Of a DNA stretch of 64,000 nt, positions 55,391 through 64,000 are shown in pieces. The notes beneath the pieces were generated by a model that ran no database searches, was not told the origin of the DNA, and worked only from the letters and a program-made list of their open reading frames with translations. The first letter of the stretch is position 1. The number at the start of each line of letters is the position of its first letter. The DNA comes from Oscheius sp. JU75 (taxonomy: Eukaryota > Nematoda > Chromadorea > Rhabditida > Rhabditidae). The translations under genes were made by a program, and so were the position numbers. Where the stretch lies: positions 2,418,001 through 2,482,000 of the forward strand of contig JASJZC010000001.1 of the NCBI GenBank assembly GCA_037178855.1, read 5' to 3'.

Positions 55391-55737
55391 AGTGGCGCCA
55401 AGAATTGAAAATGTCATCGTTGTTACTGCCTCGGATTGGACAACAAAGAATTAAAGTGGATAAAGAGACAGGGAAAAGTGAAAAGGGGATTTATGCATGT
55501 AAGAGTTGGCTTGCCCTACGAGCTACTTGTGCGTGTGTGTCACCGCAACAGCTGTGCCGTAAAGGCTACCTTCTGCGAAGGTTCGAGTTCAAAGAAAAGT
55601 GTTTCTGAGTCATCATAGTCACCACTTTGCTCCCCTATTAGAACTGCCGGTATTACGCTCTAGTCTTGGTTTGTCAGCCAGTCGCAGCGAATCATCTAAA
55701 GTTATCTGAAGTGCGATTTGGTGGAAGACAAAAAAGT

Positions 55738-55806
55738 TTTGCCGGGCGTGCAGATTGAACCGTATTGCCGTAGTCGGGCCTTTAACCGGTTGTGCCATCC
55801 GGCAAA
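55738..55806 (-). repeat. tRNA-like sequence
   Basis: The minus strand begins GCCGGATGGCACAACCGGTT and ends with GGTTCAATCTGCACGCC-CGGCA; the outer 5 bp (GCCGG/CCGGC) pair. D- and T-like arms are visible, but the anticodon region cannot be assigned. A decayed tRNA or tRNA-derived repeat directly before the thaumatin fragment. Confidence 0.45.
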
Positions 55807-55881
55807 GCAGATACTTGAAGTTAGACAGAACTACTTTCCCAGAGAGGGACGCTTTCTTCTTCATTCGTACCATTGTTTCAG

Positions 55882-56101
55882 GACCCCGCGACTGCAAACG
55901 AGCTGGAGGCTGCAGGACCTGACCGGCCCACCAACTATCCTGCCATCTTCAAAGTACCTTCAAATTAAGATGATTCGATGTATTCTCTTTCAGAAAGCCT
56001 GCCCCACCGCATATAGCTACGCTTACGATGACGAGAGTTCCATCTTCACCTGTCGCGGGAATGGATCGACTAGTCCTGCCTACAAAATCCAATTCTGCTG
56101 A
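55882..56101 (+). pseudogene. Thaumatin-like protein, C-terminal exons only
   Basis: Two phase-0 exons (about 55882-55953 and 55994-56101) read RPTNYPAIFK|KACPTAYSYAYDDESSIF then TCRGNGS...YKIQFC, the hallmark end of thaumatin-like proteins. These are secreted disulphide-rich proteins, with an expanded THN family in nematodes. The signal peptide and the ~170 N-terminal residues are absent between the 7TM gene and this point. Splice sites are intact and AATAAA lies at 56227, so it is either a truncated copy or has a far upstream start. Confidence 0.7.
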
Positions 56102-56346
56102 TTGGTACCTGAAGCACTTCGTTCAATTCTTTTCGAGTTTTTTGTAGCTTTTGGCTGGGATGGAGCCTTGCTTTGGGGCTAAGCTTTGATTCACCGGTTT
56201 TGTTTCTTGCTATGTAGTACTTCTCTAAATAAAGAACAAAACTGTATTGTTTTAGAGCAGCTGAGCACACACCCAATGCCAAAATAAATGTTAACTAAAT
56301 GTTAACTAAAATGGCAAGTCATGTCGCTTAACTTGTTAGTCGAAGT

Positions 56347-57240
56347 TGTCCAGTTCGTCTTGTGCTTCCCCCCGTATATTGGGTACCGTGTCCCCGCTTA
56401 CCACAAAGTGAAAGTAGGAAGTTATATTGTCAATAAAATAGGATATAACTAACTTTGAAGGTCAAGTTGGAACTGCTTTTGTTTATGGAGATGGCTGTGA
56501 CTAAAGCTATCACAGGCATATGGTCAAAACTATGCAGAGTTCTGGGGGTTCAGAGAAGTTTAAAGAAAATGAAGCCAGGCTGACAAACCAAGACTAGAGC
56601 GTAATACCGGCAGTTCTAATAGGGGAGCAAAGTGGTGACTATGATGACTCAGAAACACTTTTCTTTGAACTCGAAGCTTCGCAGAAGGTAGCCTTTACGG
56701 CACAGCTGTTGCGGTGACACACACGCACAAGTCTCGTACAAACTCGTTAAGTAGAAGATACACAACAGCGCTTGACATCAACGAAAGTCAGTAGAGCAAC
56801 TTTTTCATTAGTGCGGAACAAACGCGATAATCCAAGTCCTATCAAGAGTTTAGATCTGATCACGGGGTCATCAAGGGGACGTTGCTAAGACTACGATAGC
56901 TCAACTAAGGGGCTATTGAATTGGATGAGGTAACAGGAACGAGGATAGAACTATAACCTGAGACTAACCAACAGGTCCTTACTACTGTTTTTATCTCTTC
57001 TTCAAATTTTGCTTCACTGTTAGATTTGGATTGAACTAACCACATCTTATCAGAGATAAGCAGAGTACTTGGACAGGCAATGACTCTACTTTCCGACAGA
57101 CAACTTTGCGGCACCTGAAACTTAGCAATCATTGGCAGTTAACATTTATTTTAGCATTGGGAGGTCACAGACTCATCCACAAAGTTTAGTATCCGATGTA
57201 GTAGAAGCGATGGTTTCCAATGTTCACGATGCGATGCTAT
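56347..57240. repeat. Segmental duplication unit 1, ends in a SleB gene scrap
   Basis: It contains an inverted fragment of the 7TM 3' exon (56630-56810), the dispersed element, then at 57140-57225 the last ~70 nt of the SleB-type gene plus its 3' flank, breaking off after CCAATGTTCA. It closely matches 61889-63050, but lacks the rest of the hydrolase and has a deletion in the receptor part. Confidence 0.75.
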
Positions 57241-57565
57241 AGAAGATAGATTAAGATAAGGAAGTTCTTACAAGTATTTGACATCCCGTTTCGTCCAACG
57301 TAACGGCAGGACGCGCTTCTTTCTCCGTGCGAACCTTCTGAGATAATATTTTTTTTGTAAACTCAAGAGAGAGACAGAGATACAGAGAGATAGAGATATG
57401 TCGAACATGTCTTTCACTCCGCACCGGTCAGTTGACATGAGTTTTTCCGTAGCGTGATCTAGGAAGCCAGTCTGCTGCAGGCCATAAAAGCTCTATTGAT
57501 GAGATGAGTTTCAAAAAATACTTTTCAAAAAGTATCCGCATCACCTGGAAATCATCGATGTTTGT

Positions 57566-58010
57566 AAGGAGTGCGGAATAAACGCGATAATCCAAGTCCT
57601 ATCAAGAATCCAGATATGAAGTCGGATCACAGGGTCAGCAAGGGGACGTTGCTAAGACTACAATAGCTCAACTAAGGGGCTATTGAATTGGATGAGGTAA
57701 CAGGAACGAGGTAGAACTATAACCTGAGTCTGACCAACTGTTCCTTACTACACTTCTTATCTCTTTCTTCAAGTTTGCTCCCCTATTAGATTTGGATTGT
57801 GTTTGCCACATCTTGTCAGAGATAAGCAGAGTACTTGGACAGGCAATGACTCTACTTTCTGACAGACAACTTTGCGGCATCAGGTTAGTTCTGTTCTCTC
57901 TGTCTCTCTGTGTATTAGGTACCGTCTGTCCCCGTTTAAAGGACTTGAAAATTAGCAATTATTGGCAGTTAACATTTATTTGAGCATTGGGAGGTAGCAC
58001 AGAATCATCC
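57566..58010. repeat. Segmental duplication unit 2
   Basis: Another copy of the dispersed element (AACGCGATAATCCAAGTCCT, GGGGCTATTGAATTGGATGA) leads directly into the second SleB-type copy. An insertion around 57895-57925 carries a TCTCTGTC repeat. Confidence 0.75.
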
Positions 58011-58017
58011 ACAAAGT

Positions 58018-58461
58018 TTAGTATCCGATGTAGTAGAAGCGATGGTTTCCAATGTCCATACGCCTGCGAGCCTTGTGAACCCAAGCCGGCTCTCGAGGTC
58101 CACTCTCGATGGCCGGATTGTTATAGTAGTCGGCCCCGTTGGTAGGATCATGGATTTGCCCATTCAGAAGGTCAGGGACCCATTGGTAGATACGGTCGTA
58201 GATCCAACGCTCGTTGTTAGGAATCGCGATGTCGCTCTTGCCATTCCAGCATTCGAATTGGGACGGCTGGAGGCAGACACCGGCTACCGTATTACCTCCC
58301 CAATACGGTCTGTTAGCCTTAGCGCGAGTCATGATTACATGGCCGACGGCGTGTTGTCCTTCAAGCGGTTCGCCTCTGGCTTCAGCAAAGATCGTCTTCG
58401 CCAGAACTTTGTGGTCTCTCTCGCTCCAGTTCTAAATGTCATCGGTTATTTCGATAGCGTC
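58018..58461 (-). pseudogene. SleB-type cell-wall hydrolase pseudogene
   Basis: It is almost identical to 63006-63452 but lacks the signal-peptide exon. There is an in-frame TAG in the early region (EITDDI, then stop, where the intact copy has QDW) and missense changes such as RDHKVLAKT for RDRMILAKT. From AEARGEP to RRRMDIGNHRFYYIGY the frame is open. The few differences imply very recent duplication. Its first ~16 bases are also the last codons of a possible kinase tail exon. Confidence 0.8.
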
Positions 58462-59869
58462 AGCTTAACTCTGTAGTCATGATTCACGGGTTGGCACGAT
58501 TGTTTGTTGTTAGAAGCTACCGATACCACAGCAACATCAGCATCGACAATAGGTGTCGCTATGTTATTTGTACTTCTGAAATATCTGTATAAGGTAAAAG
58601 AAGTCAACTCACGGTAAAGAAATCAAGATCTTAGCACCTGGCTCCGATTGTTTTCTTCTGACTAGTTCGATAAAATCGGAAAGCTTCGGCCGCTCGAGAG
58701 GATTCTCATTCCAGCCCCTAAAAATAAATTATTGTGGAAGCAGTGTTAACTAACCTCTCAATGAAAGCTCGCAGTTCTGAATCAAAATGAGGGTCTATAA
58801 CTGGACGTTCACCACGTGTAACGGCTATTAGCACTGGTATAAAATCCCTGACTGGCAGATGATCGAAAGGAACTCTGAAACTTCCTATTATAAAACTGGT
58901 AAATGAACCGTCTATGAAATATTTCCCACGCCGTTACAGTTAAAGAATAGATATCGGTCGCATGGTCGTATTTAGAATAATTGATGTTTTCCGGAGCAAT
59001 ATAAAAGACGGTTCCCATGCTGTAAGTTGGTATTTTTCAGGAAGTTGGCTGAATGAACCAGTTCGTGATAGTGTCGGATGAAAACGGACGAGCTACTCCA
59101 AAGTCGCAGAGACGAATTCTTTTACACGACTCATCTACGAGAATACTGGGAAGGATAGATTTGAAACTGAAGTCTATTTACTGACTTTGATGGCTTAATG
59201 TCTCGATGAAGCACTTTGTTACTGTGTAAATATTGCAAAGCATAGGCAGTCTGTTCGATCCAGGAATATGCTTGGACGAAATTATATGAAAACGAAGGGT
59301 CGCGAATACCTGAAGCCTGTGGTACTCAGTTGTTTCTTACAATGGACCTATTTCACCTTCAGCAATTACTGATAATTCTGATAAGCTATTAAAAATTACT
59401 ATGAAAGCTACAGTTATCATATTTCTGAAACAAAAGCTCACATTTTGATAGACTAGAGTTCATCAGATCCATAACATATCCTATACAGCTTTCATCGTCG
59501 TCTTCTTTGACCATGATTCCGTACAGGCGCATGATATTAGGATGTTTGGAAGCCTACAAAATAAAAATTAACCAAATAGAAAATGTAAACGGGACTCACA
59601 TTCAACAACAGTTGTACCTCCTGCATTTCTTTTTTACTCACTGCCTTCGTATAAATTTTTAATGCCACATCTCTGAATAAGAGTCTCATAGTTTGCTTTT
59701 AACGCTCTTGCCCAAATTTGGTCGAGTACGCAGAATACACATAGGCTTGGCCTCCCTCTCCTAATATTTTGAGGTCGGAAAAATCGTCCATTCTGAACTC
59801 TTCAATTTCTGAAACAAAAATTTGAGAATAACACGTGTTTTTACCTTTTTCTGGTGATTTTTCGCCCAT
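58446..59869 (-). CDS. Protein kinase (TKL-like), about 10 exons
   Basis: Start 59869 (MGEKSPEKE). Early exons are 59869-59845, 59808-59704, 59670-59600 and 59553-59442; later ones lie between about 59320 and 58609. The kinase core is complete: Gly loop LGEGGQAYVYSA, VALKIY Lys, HPNIMRLYGIM, HRDIKPSN|ILVDE, CDFGVARPF, MGTVFYIAPENI, TDIYSLTVTAWEIF, and ERPKLSDFIELVRR. The layout resembles TKL/RIP-like kinases. One junction near 59.4 kb was not resolved. The frame can stop at 58609 (ISLP) or, using GTGAGT there, splice to 58575-58446, adding ~43 residues that end inside the SleB duplicate. The start has no clear signal peptide, so it is cytosolic. Confidence 0.82.
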
Positions 59870-60383
59870 TGTCTTTAAAAAACGGGGAAGGAGCCTATTC
59901 AGTGTGTCACATGTGGATAAGCAAAAATCAATGGCCGCGGGGAAAACAGGCTGAGGAAAGAAGTACGCCCGCAGGGCTGATCGCGTTCGTTTTTAAAGAG
60001 TGGTGAATACATAGAGCGGTTGAGGTACGAATAATTGACGGAATCAAAGGAGTATCTAACCGATCAGAGTTCCCTTGCCACGCCCATGGTTCAAGCTACT
60101 CTTTGCCTTCTTCTCTAGCCTGCCGCATCCGTGTAGTAGGAACAAAAAATTTTCAAACGTTTTCGACGGTGAATCCAGCCGCTTAGTCTTCTAGCGATTC
60201 CGACGTTCGTTTGAGTCTCGCGCAACAGCAGTAACTTCTCAGAATGAGACTTTTCTGATCCGCCTTGTCACAGGCAGGTGCTGACCGATTCCGAAAAGTT
60301 AGACAGTCGTCACAAAGATCCTTTTAAATACAGGTCCCAAGAGCTTGTCCTGAGTGCACTTAACGTTCGACTATTCTCCAGCC

Positions 60384-60432
60384 ATGCGTCTCATGATTAC
60401 CTCCCTCGTCTTCCTGGCTGTTATCTTCACAG
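60384..60432 (+). other. Possible first exon of a secreted protein
   Basis: An ATG with a signal-peptide-like frame (MRLMITSLVFLAVIF) ends in phase 1 at a weak GTTGTT donor. A TTTTCCAG acceptor at about 63810 would continue NVGGPEGKTSLGKRTRKSKR in frame, giving a ~3.4-kb intron with a transposon and the SleB gene inside. This is speculative; the nearby region is repeat-rich. Confidence 0.3.
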
Positions 60433-60649
60433 GTTGTTTACCATCATTTTTGGTTAAAAAGCAGATGAGTTAGTTGTGGAGAAAGCTTAACGAAGTCTGC
60501 GATCGCATTTCCCGTGAAAGGGATCAGTGCTGAAAAAATCACGGCTACCGCGGAATGTACTGCTGTTATGGTGGCTATGCTGTTTGCTATAAGTACAGTG
60601 TCGTCCATCACGGATTTTGAGGGATTGGCTTCAAAAATAGATCCCCGGT

Positions 60650-60722
60650 AGAGCTGTATAAAAAAAAAAATGAGTACCGGCGAACAGAAGGTCCAGCCCA
60701 CGCTAGGTGGATGTAAAACTCC
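60650..60722 (-). repeat. Inverted copy of 63716-63808
   Basis: The minus strand TACATCCACCTAGCGTGGGC... to CTCTACCGGGGATCTATTTT matches the plus strand at 63716-63795. The two copies bracket the Tc3 relic, a duplication unit and the intact SleB gene. The minus strand then stays open to 60444 with a hydrophobic stretch of unknown origin. Confidence 0.65.
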
Positions 60723-60727
60723 TGAGA

Positions 60728-61860
60728 TGTACAGTACGGTGCAAAATTAAAGGGCCACCCAGTTTTTTTGTGCATTCTGGCGTTTGGAAATTTTGGGAGT
60801 TGCACCAGCGGATTCGGCATCTTCCAATTTCCCTGGGTAAGTATGCTTCAGCAATTCAGACGTTTTTTTTTAAAGATCAGGCGGGCGTTTTTACTAAAAG
60901 AGTTGCAGAAGCCTTGGTTCAAAATTATAAGGTCACTAGACAAAAACGCTTTTAGAAACTTTTTCCTGTCACAACTTGTCAACATAAAATGTCTATAGGG
61001 GTAAGGCAGTTCGTCTCTGATAGTCACTATGCCTCTTGGTACCCAACTGTCCAGCGAACATGCTCAAGTCGACATTCTTCAAGATGTCGGGCAGGAAGAT
61101 CGCTCAAAAGCTGGGTCGAAGCAAGAATGTGATCAACAACTACGTAATTGTCGGTGAGAAACGAGATACGAGTCGCCAGACGTGTATTCTACCAAGTCGT
61201 CGGTTATCGTCAGGTCATCACTGAGCTGAATTTTCCGGTCTCCAGGTGGACCGTTCTTCGCTCCATCGCACGTAATCCGAATCTGAAGCAGAAGAAGATG
61301 ATTCCGGTTCCTCGACTTCGAGCACATCGCAAGGTGGCCAAGCTCAATTTCTGAAGAGCTAACATGATAACCGATTGGGAAAACATTTATTACTTTTTTG
61401 TGTTATTTCTACCCAACTGACCGTCTTTTCCGATAAGAAGAAGTTCAATTTGGATGGACCGGACGGTTTTGGATAGTATTGGATTCAGGAAAGATTGCAT
61501 GATGTCCAGAAAAAATATTGGAGGCGGGTCCGTCATGATCTGAGATGCTTTCAGCAACGATGAAGCGTAGAAGATGAAGTCCATTACGACCAGAATAAAC
61601 AGGCAAGCCTATCAGCAAGTTTTGGGTAAGCGCGCCTCTTGCCCTTCTACCACCAGTTCAGCCAGCAGAATCTACAGTTCATGCAAGACAATGCCACCGT
61701 CCACACCTCCAGAGCGACTCACGCTTGGCTCAAAGACGAATAGGTGGACGCAATGGATTGGCCCGCCCTCTGTCCCGATCTCAATTCGATTAAAAATGTT
61801 TGATCAATGCTAACCAGGAACGTCTACGCAAATGGAAAACGGTACAACACTCCGAATCGT
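60728..61860 (+). mobile_element. Decayed Tc3-like (Tc1/mariner) transposon
   Basis: The left end begins TACAGTACGGTGCAAAATTA, a Tc1/mariner-type terminal sequence; no matching right end was found. Coding remnants in shifting frames, in order: MPLGTQLS, KMSGRKIAQKLGRSKNVINNYV-type helix-turn-helix, VSRWTVLRSIARNPN (second HTH), DKKKFNLDGPDGF (first catalytic Asp region), MQDNATVHTSRATHAW (second Asp) and MDWPALCPDLNSIKN (third acidic region; the family has DWPxxSPDLNPIE). Multiple frameshifts and stops mean it is inactive. Confidence 0.82.
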
Positions 61861-61888
61861 GAAACAGAGAGACAAAGAGAGAGAGAGA

Positions 61889-62940
61889 GAGTTGTCCAGT
61901 TCGTCTTGTGCTCCTCCCCCCGTCTATTGGGTACCGTGTCCCCGCTTACCACAAAGTGAAAGTAGGAAGTTATATTGTCAATAAAATAGGATATAACTAA
62001 CTTTGAAGGTCAAGTTGAAACTGCTTTTGTTTAAGGAGATGGCTGTGACTAAAACGATCACAGGCATATGGTCAAAACTATGCAGAGTTCGGGGGGTTCA
62101 GAAAAGATGACTAGTCACGTCATGTCGCGAGAGAGTTGGCAATGGAAGTTGTTATTTTTGCGCTAGTTCACCCAAGGGTCTGTTGTATAGAAAATGAAGA
62201 CAGGTTGACAAACCAAGACTAGAGCGTAATACCGGCAGTTCTAATAGGGGAGCAAAGTGGTGACTATGATGACTCAGAAACACTTTTCTTTGAACTCGAA
62301 CCTTCGCAGAAGGTAGCCTTTACGGCACAGCTGTTGCGGTGACACACACGCACAAGTAGCTCAAGCCAACTCTTATATGCATAATTTCCTTTTTCACTTT
62401 GCTCTTAGTAACAACGATGACATTTTCAATTCTTGGCGCCACTTTACGAAGGTTTCCAGTTGTCCAAAAATGGATGTAAGCTCTTTGAACACGTCTGAAT
62501 TCCGGTTGTTTTATAGATTAAGTCTCGTACAAACTCGTTAAGTAGAAGATACACAACAGCGCTTGACATCAACGAAAGTCAGTAGAGCAACTTTTTCATT
62601 AGTGCGGAACAAACGCGATAATCCAAGTCCTATCAAGAGTTTAGATCTGATCACGGGGTCATCAAGGGGACGTTGCTAAGACTACGATAGCTCAACTAAG
62701 GGGCTATTGAATTGGATGAGGTAACAGGAACGAGGATAGAACTATAACCTGAGACTAACCAACAGGTCCTTACTACTGTTTTTATCTCTTCTTCAAATTT
62801 TGCTTCACTGTTAGATTTGGATTGAACTAACCACATCTTATCAGAGATAAGCAGAGTACTTGGACAGGCAATGACTCTACTTTCCGACAGACAACTTTGC
62901 GGCACCAGGTTAGTACTGTCCCCGCTTAAAGGACTTGAAA
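61889..62940. repeat. Segmental duplication unit 3 with inverted 7TM 3' fragment
   Basis: It contains the same start as unit 1 (GTTGTCCAGTTCGTCTTGTG), the ~50-bp core, an inverted receptor 3' fragment (62260-62600, fuller than unit 1) and the dispersed element. It then leads into the intact SleB-type gene. Confidence 0.75.
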
Positions 62941-63005
62941 CTTAGCAATCATTCGCAGTTAACATTTATTTTGGCATTGGGAGGTCACAGACTCATCCAC
63001 AAAGT

Positions 63006-63553
63006 TTAGTATCCGATGTAGTAGAAGCGATGGTTTCCAATGTTCATACGCCTGCGAGCCTTGTGAACCCAAGCCGGCTCTCGAGGTCCACTCTCGATGG
63101 CCGGATTGTTATAGTAGTCGGCTCCGTTGGTAGGATCATGGATTTGCCCATTCAGAAGGTCAGGGACCCATTGGTAGATACGGTCGTAGATCCAACGCTC
63201 GTTGTTAGGAATCGCGATGTCGCTCTTGCCATTCCAGCATTCAAATTGGGACGGCTGGAGGCAGACACCGGCTACCGTATTGCCTCCCCAATACGGTCTG
63301 TTAGCCTTAGCGCGAGTCATGATTACATGGCCGACGGCGTGTTGTCCTTCAAGCGGTTCGCCTCTGGCTTCAGCAAAGATCGTCTTGGCCAGAATCATGC
63401 GGTCTCTGTCGTTCCAGTCCTGAATATCATCGGTTATTTCGATAGCGAAGATCTGCCTCTACGCTCTGTTTGAGTAAATCTTACCTGAATTCGAGCCACG
63501 GACACGAGGCAGTGGACTGACAGGGCTAGAACAACAAACTGAGTAGATCCCAT
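63006..63553 (-). CDS. SleB-type cell-wall hydrolase, secreted, likely of bacterial origin
   Basis: Exons 63553-63485 and 63452-63006 join in phase 0 over a 32-nt intron and give 171 aa. Exon 1 is a signal peptide (MGSTQFVVLALSVHCLVSVA), with its ATG three bases after a TTTTTCAG acceptor. The mature chain is a full Hydrolase_2/SleB domain: AKTIFAEARGEPLEGQHAVG with the catalytic Glu position, HVIMTRAKANRPYWGG, VCLQPSQFECWNGKS, DPTNGADYYNNPAIESG and EPAWVHKARR. Bacterial relatives (SleB, CwlJ) cleave spore-cortex or cell-wall peptidoglycan. In a nematode a secreted copy could digest bacteria in the gut or act in defence (inference). AATAAA follows the stop at about 62971. Broken copies lie at 57140 and 58018. 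Confidence 0.88.
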
Positions 63554-63715
63554 TCCTGAAAAATTGTTGTGAGAGACATAGAGACAGAGAAACAGAGACA
63601 GAGAGACATACATACAGAGGGAAGCAAGAGTCTGCCGAAGAACAGTCTCCTTCTGGGACCGCTGAGGCCCAAAGCAATTGTTTTTGATCACGGAAGTCTT
63701 TTATAGTGCCACTTT

Positions 63716-63808
63716 TTACATCCACCTAACGTGGGCTGGACCCTCTGTTTGCCACTATTGCTCATTGTTTTTTTACACAGATCTACCGGGAATATACTTT
63801 TTCCAGCG
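63716..63808 (+). repeat. Right partner of the inverted pair at 60650-60722
   Basis: The plus strand TACATCCACCTAACGTGGGC... ACACAGATCTACCGGGAATA is the reverse complement of 60650-60722 with modest divergence. It ends by a TTTTCCAG acceptor-like site. The window ends 190 nt further on with nothing else recognised. Confidence 0.65.
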
Positions 63809-64000
63809 AATGTCGGTGGTCCCGAAGGCAAAACAAGTCTAGGAAAGAGGACACGTAAGTCTAAAAGAGAGCAAAGAGCACTAAGAAAGATAAACTGCTA
63901 GAGAGGGTTGAATAGACTGCTGGAACAACTATTTCAGTCTGATTGCCATAACTGTTTTACGGGCAAGTAGTTAACTTTACGCGACGTATCAAGGACATCG

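Noticed and set aside
60444-60701. An 85-codon hydrophobic minus-strand frame as a membrane protein gene
   Set aside because: It starts inside a repeated segment, has no clear start or partner exons and no recognisable family; noted only with the repeat.

Overview
The window is eukaryotic and almost certainly from a chromadorean nematode. It carries several SL1 spliced-leader RNA genes (leader GGTTTAATTACCCAAG...TTTGAG, then a GT donor, an Sm site and a 3' stem-loop). Many coding starts sit directly behind a TTTCAG-type acceptor, as expected for trans-splicing. It also holds nematode family genes: a cuticle collagen with the N-terminal cuticle domain, a transthyretin-like protein, C6-type secreted proteins, an innexin and a chemoreceptor-like 7TM protein. 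Introns are often 32-100 nt. All gene models below were spliced by eye from reading frame, splice sites and phase; none was checked against transcripts or databases.

Layout. 0-8.3 kb: the 3' end of a calponin-like gene, a cluster of small one-TM proteins that share one gene structure (phase-1 intron before the membrane exon), five SL RNA genes or variants, and broken PP1 phosphatase fragments. 8.3-16.7 kb: a 15-exon MSH4 (meiotic MutS) gene and a beta-propeller-like gene, both on the minus strand. 16.7-20.5 kb: gene-poor. 20.5-32.1 kb: secreted products (a Cys-rich peptide, Gly/Gln-rich and Pro-rich proteins), a cuticle collagen and two unrecognised genes, mixed with large inverted duplications. 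32.5-35.2 kb: a GIY-YIG gene, PP1 and two SL genes, a block copied inverted to 24.6-25.6 kb. 35.6-45 kb: a long Gly/Gln repeat protein, two related F-box-like genes, an SRF-type MADS-box gene and a transthyretin-like gene. 45-48.7 kb: an innexin. 50-56 kb: two C6 proteins, a 7TM receptor and a thaumatin 3' fragment. 56-64 kb: segmental duplications, a protein kinase, a decayed Tc3-like transposon and a SleB-type bacterial cell-wall hydrolase gene that now has a signal peptide, a 32-nt intron and a poly(A) signal. Two broken copies of the hydrolase lie nearby.

No operon is evident. The main themes are recent segmental and inverted duplication, dispersal of SL RNA genes outside any visible 5S array, lineage-specific secreted and membrane families, and a candidate horizontally acquired peptidoglycan hydrolase. 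Unusually, several coding exons are bracketed by long inverted repeats.
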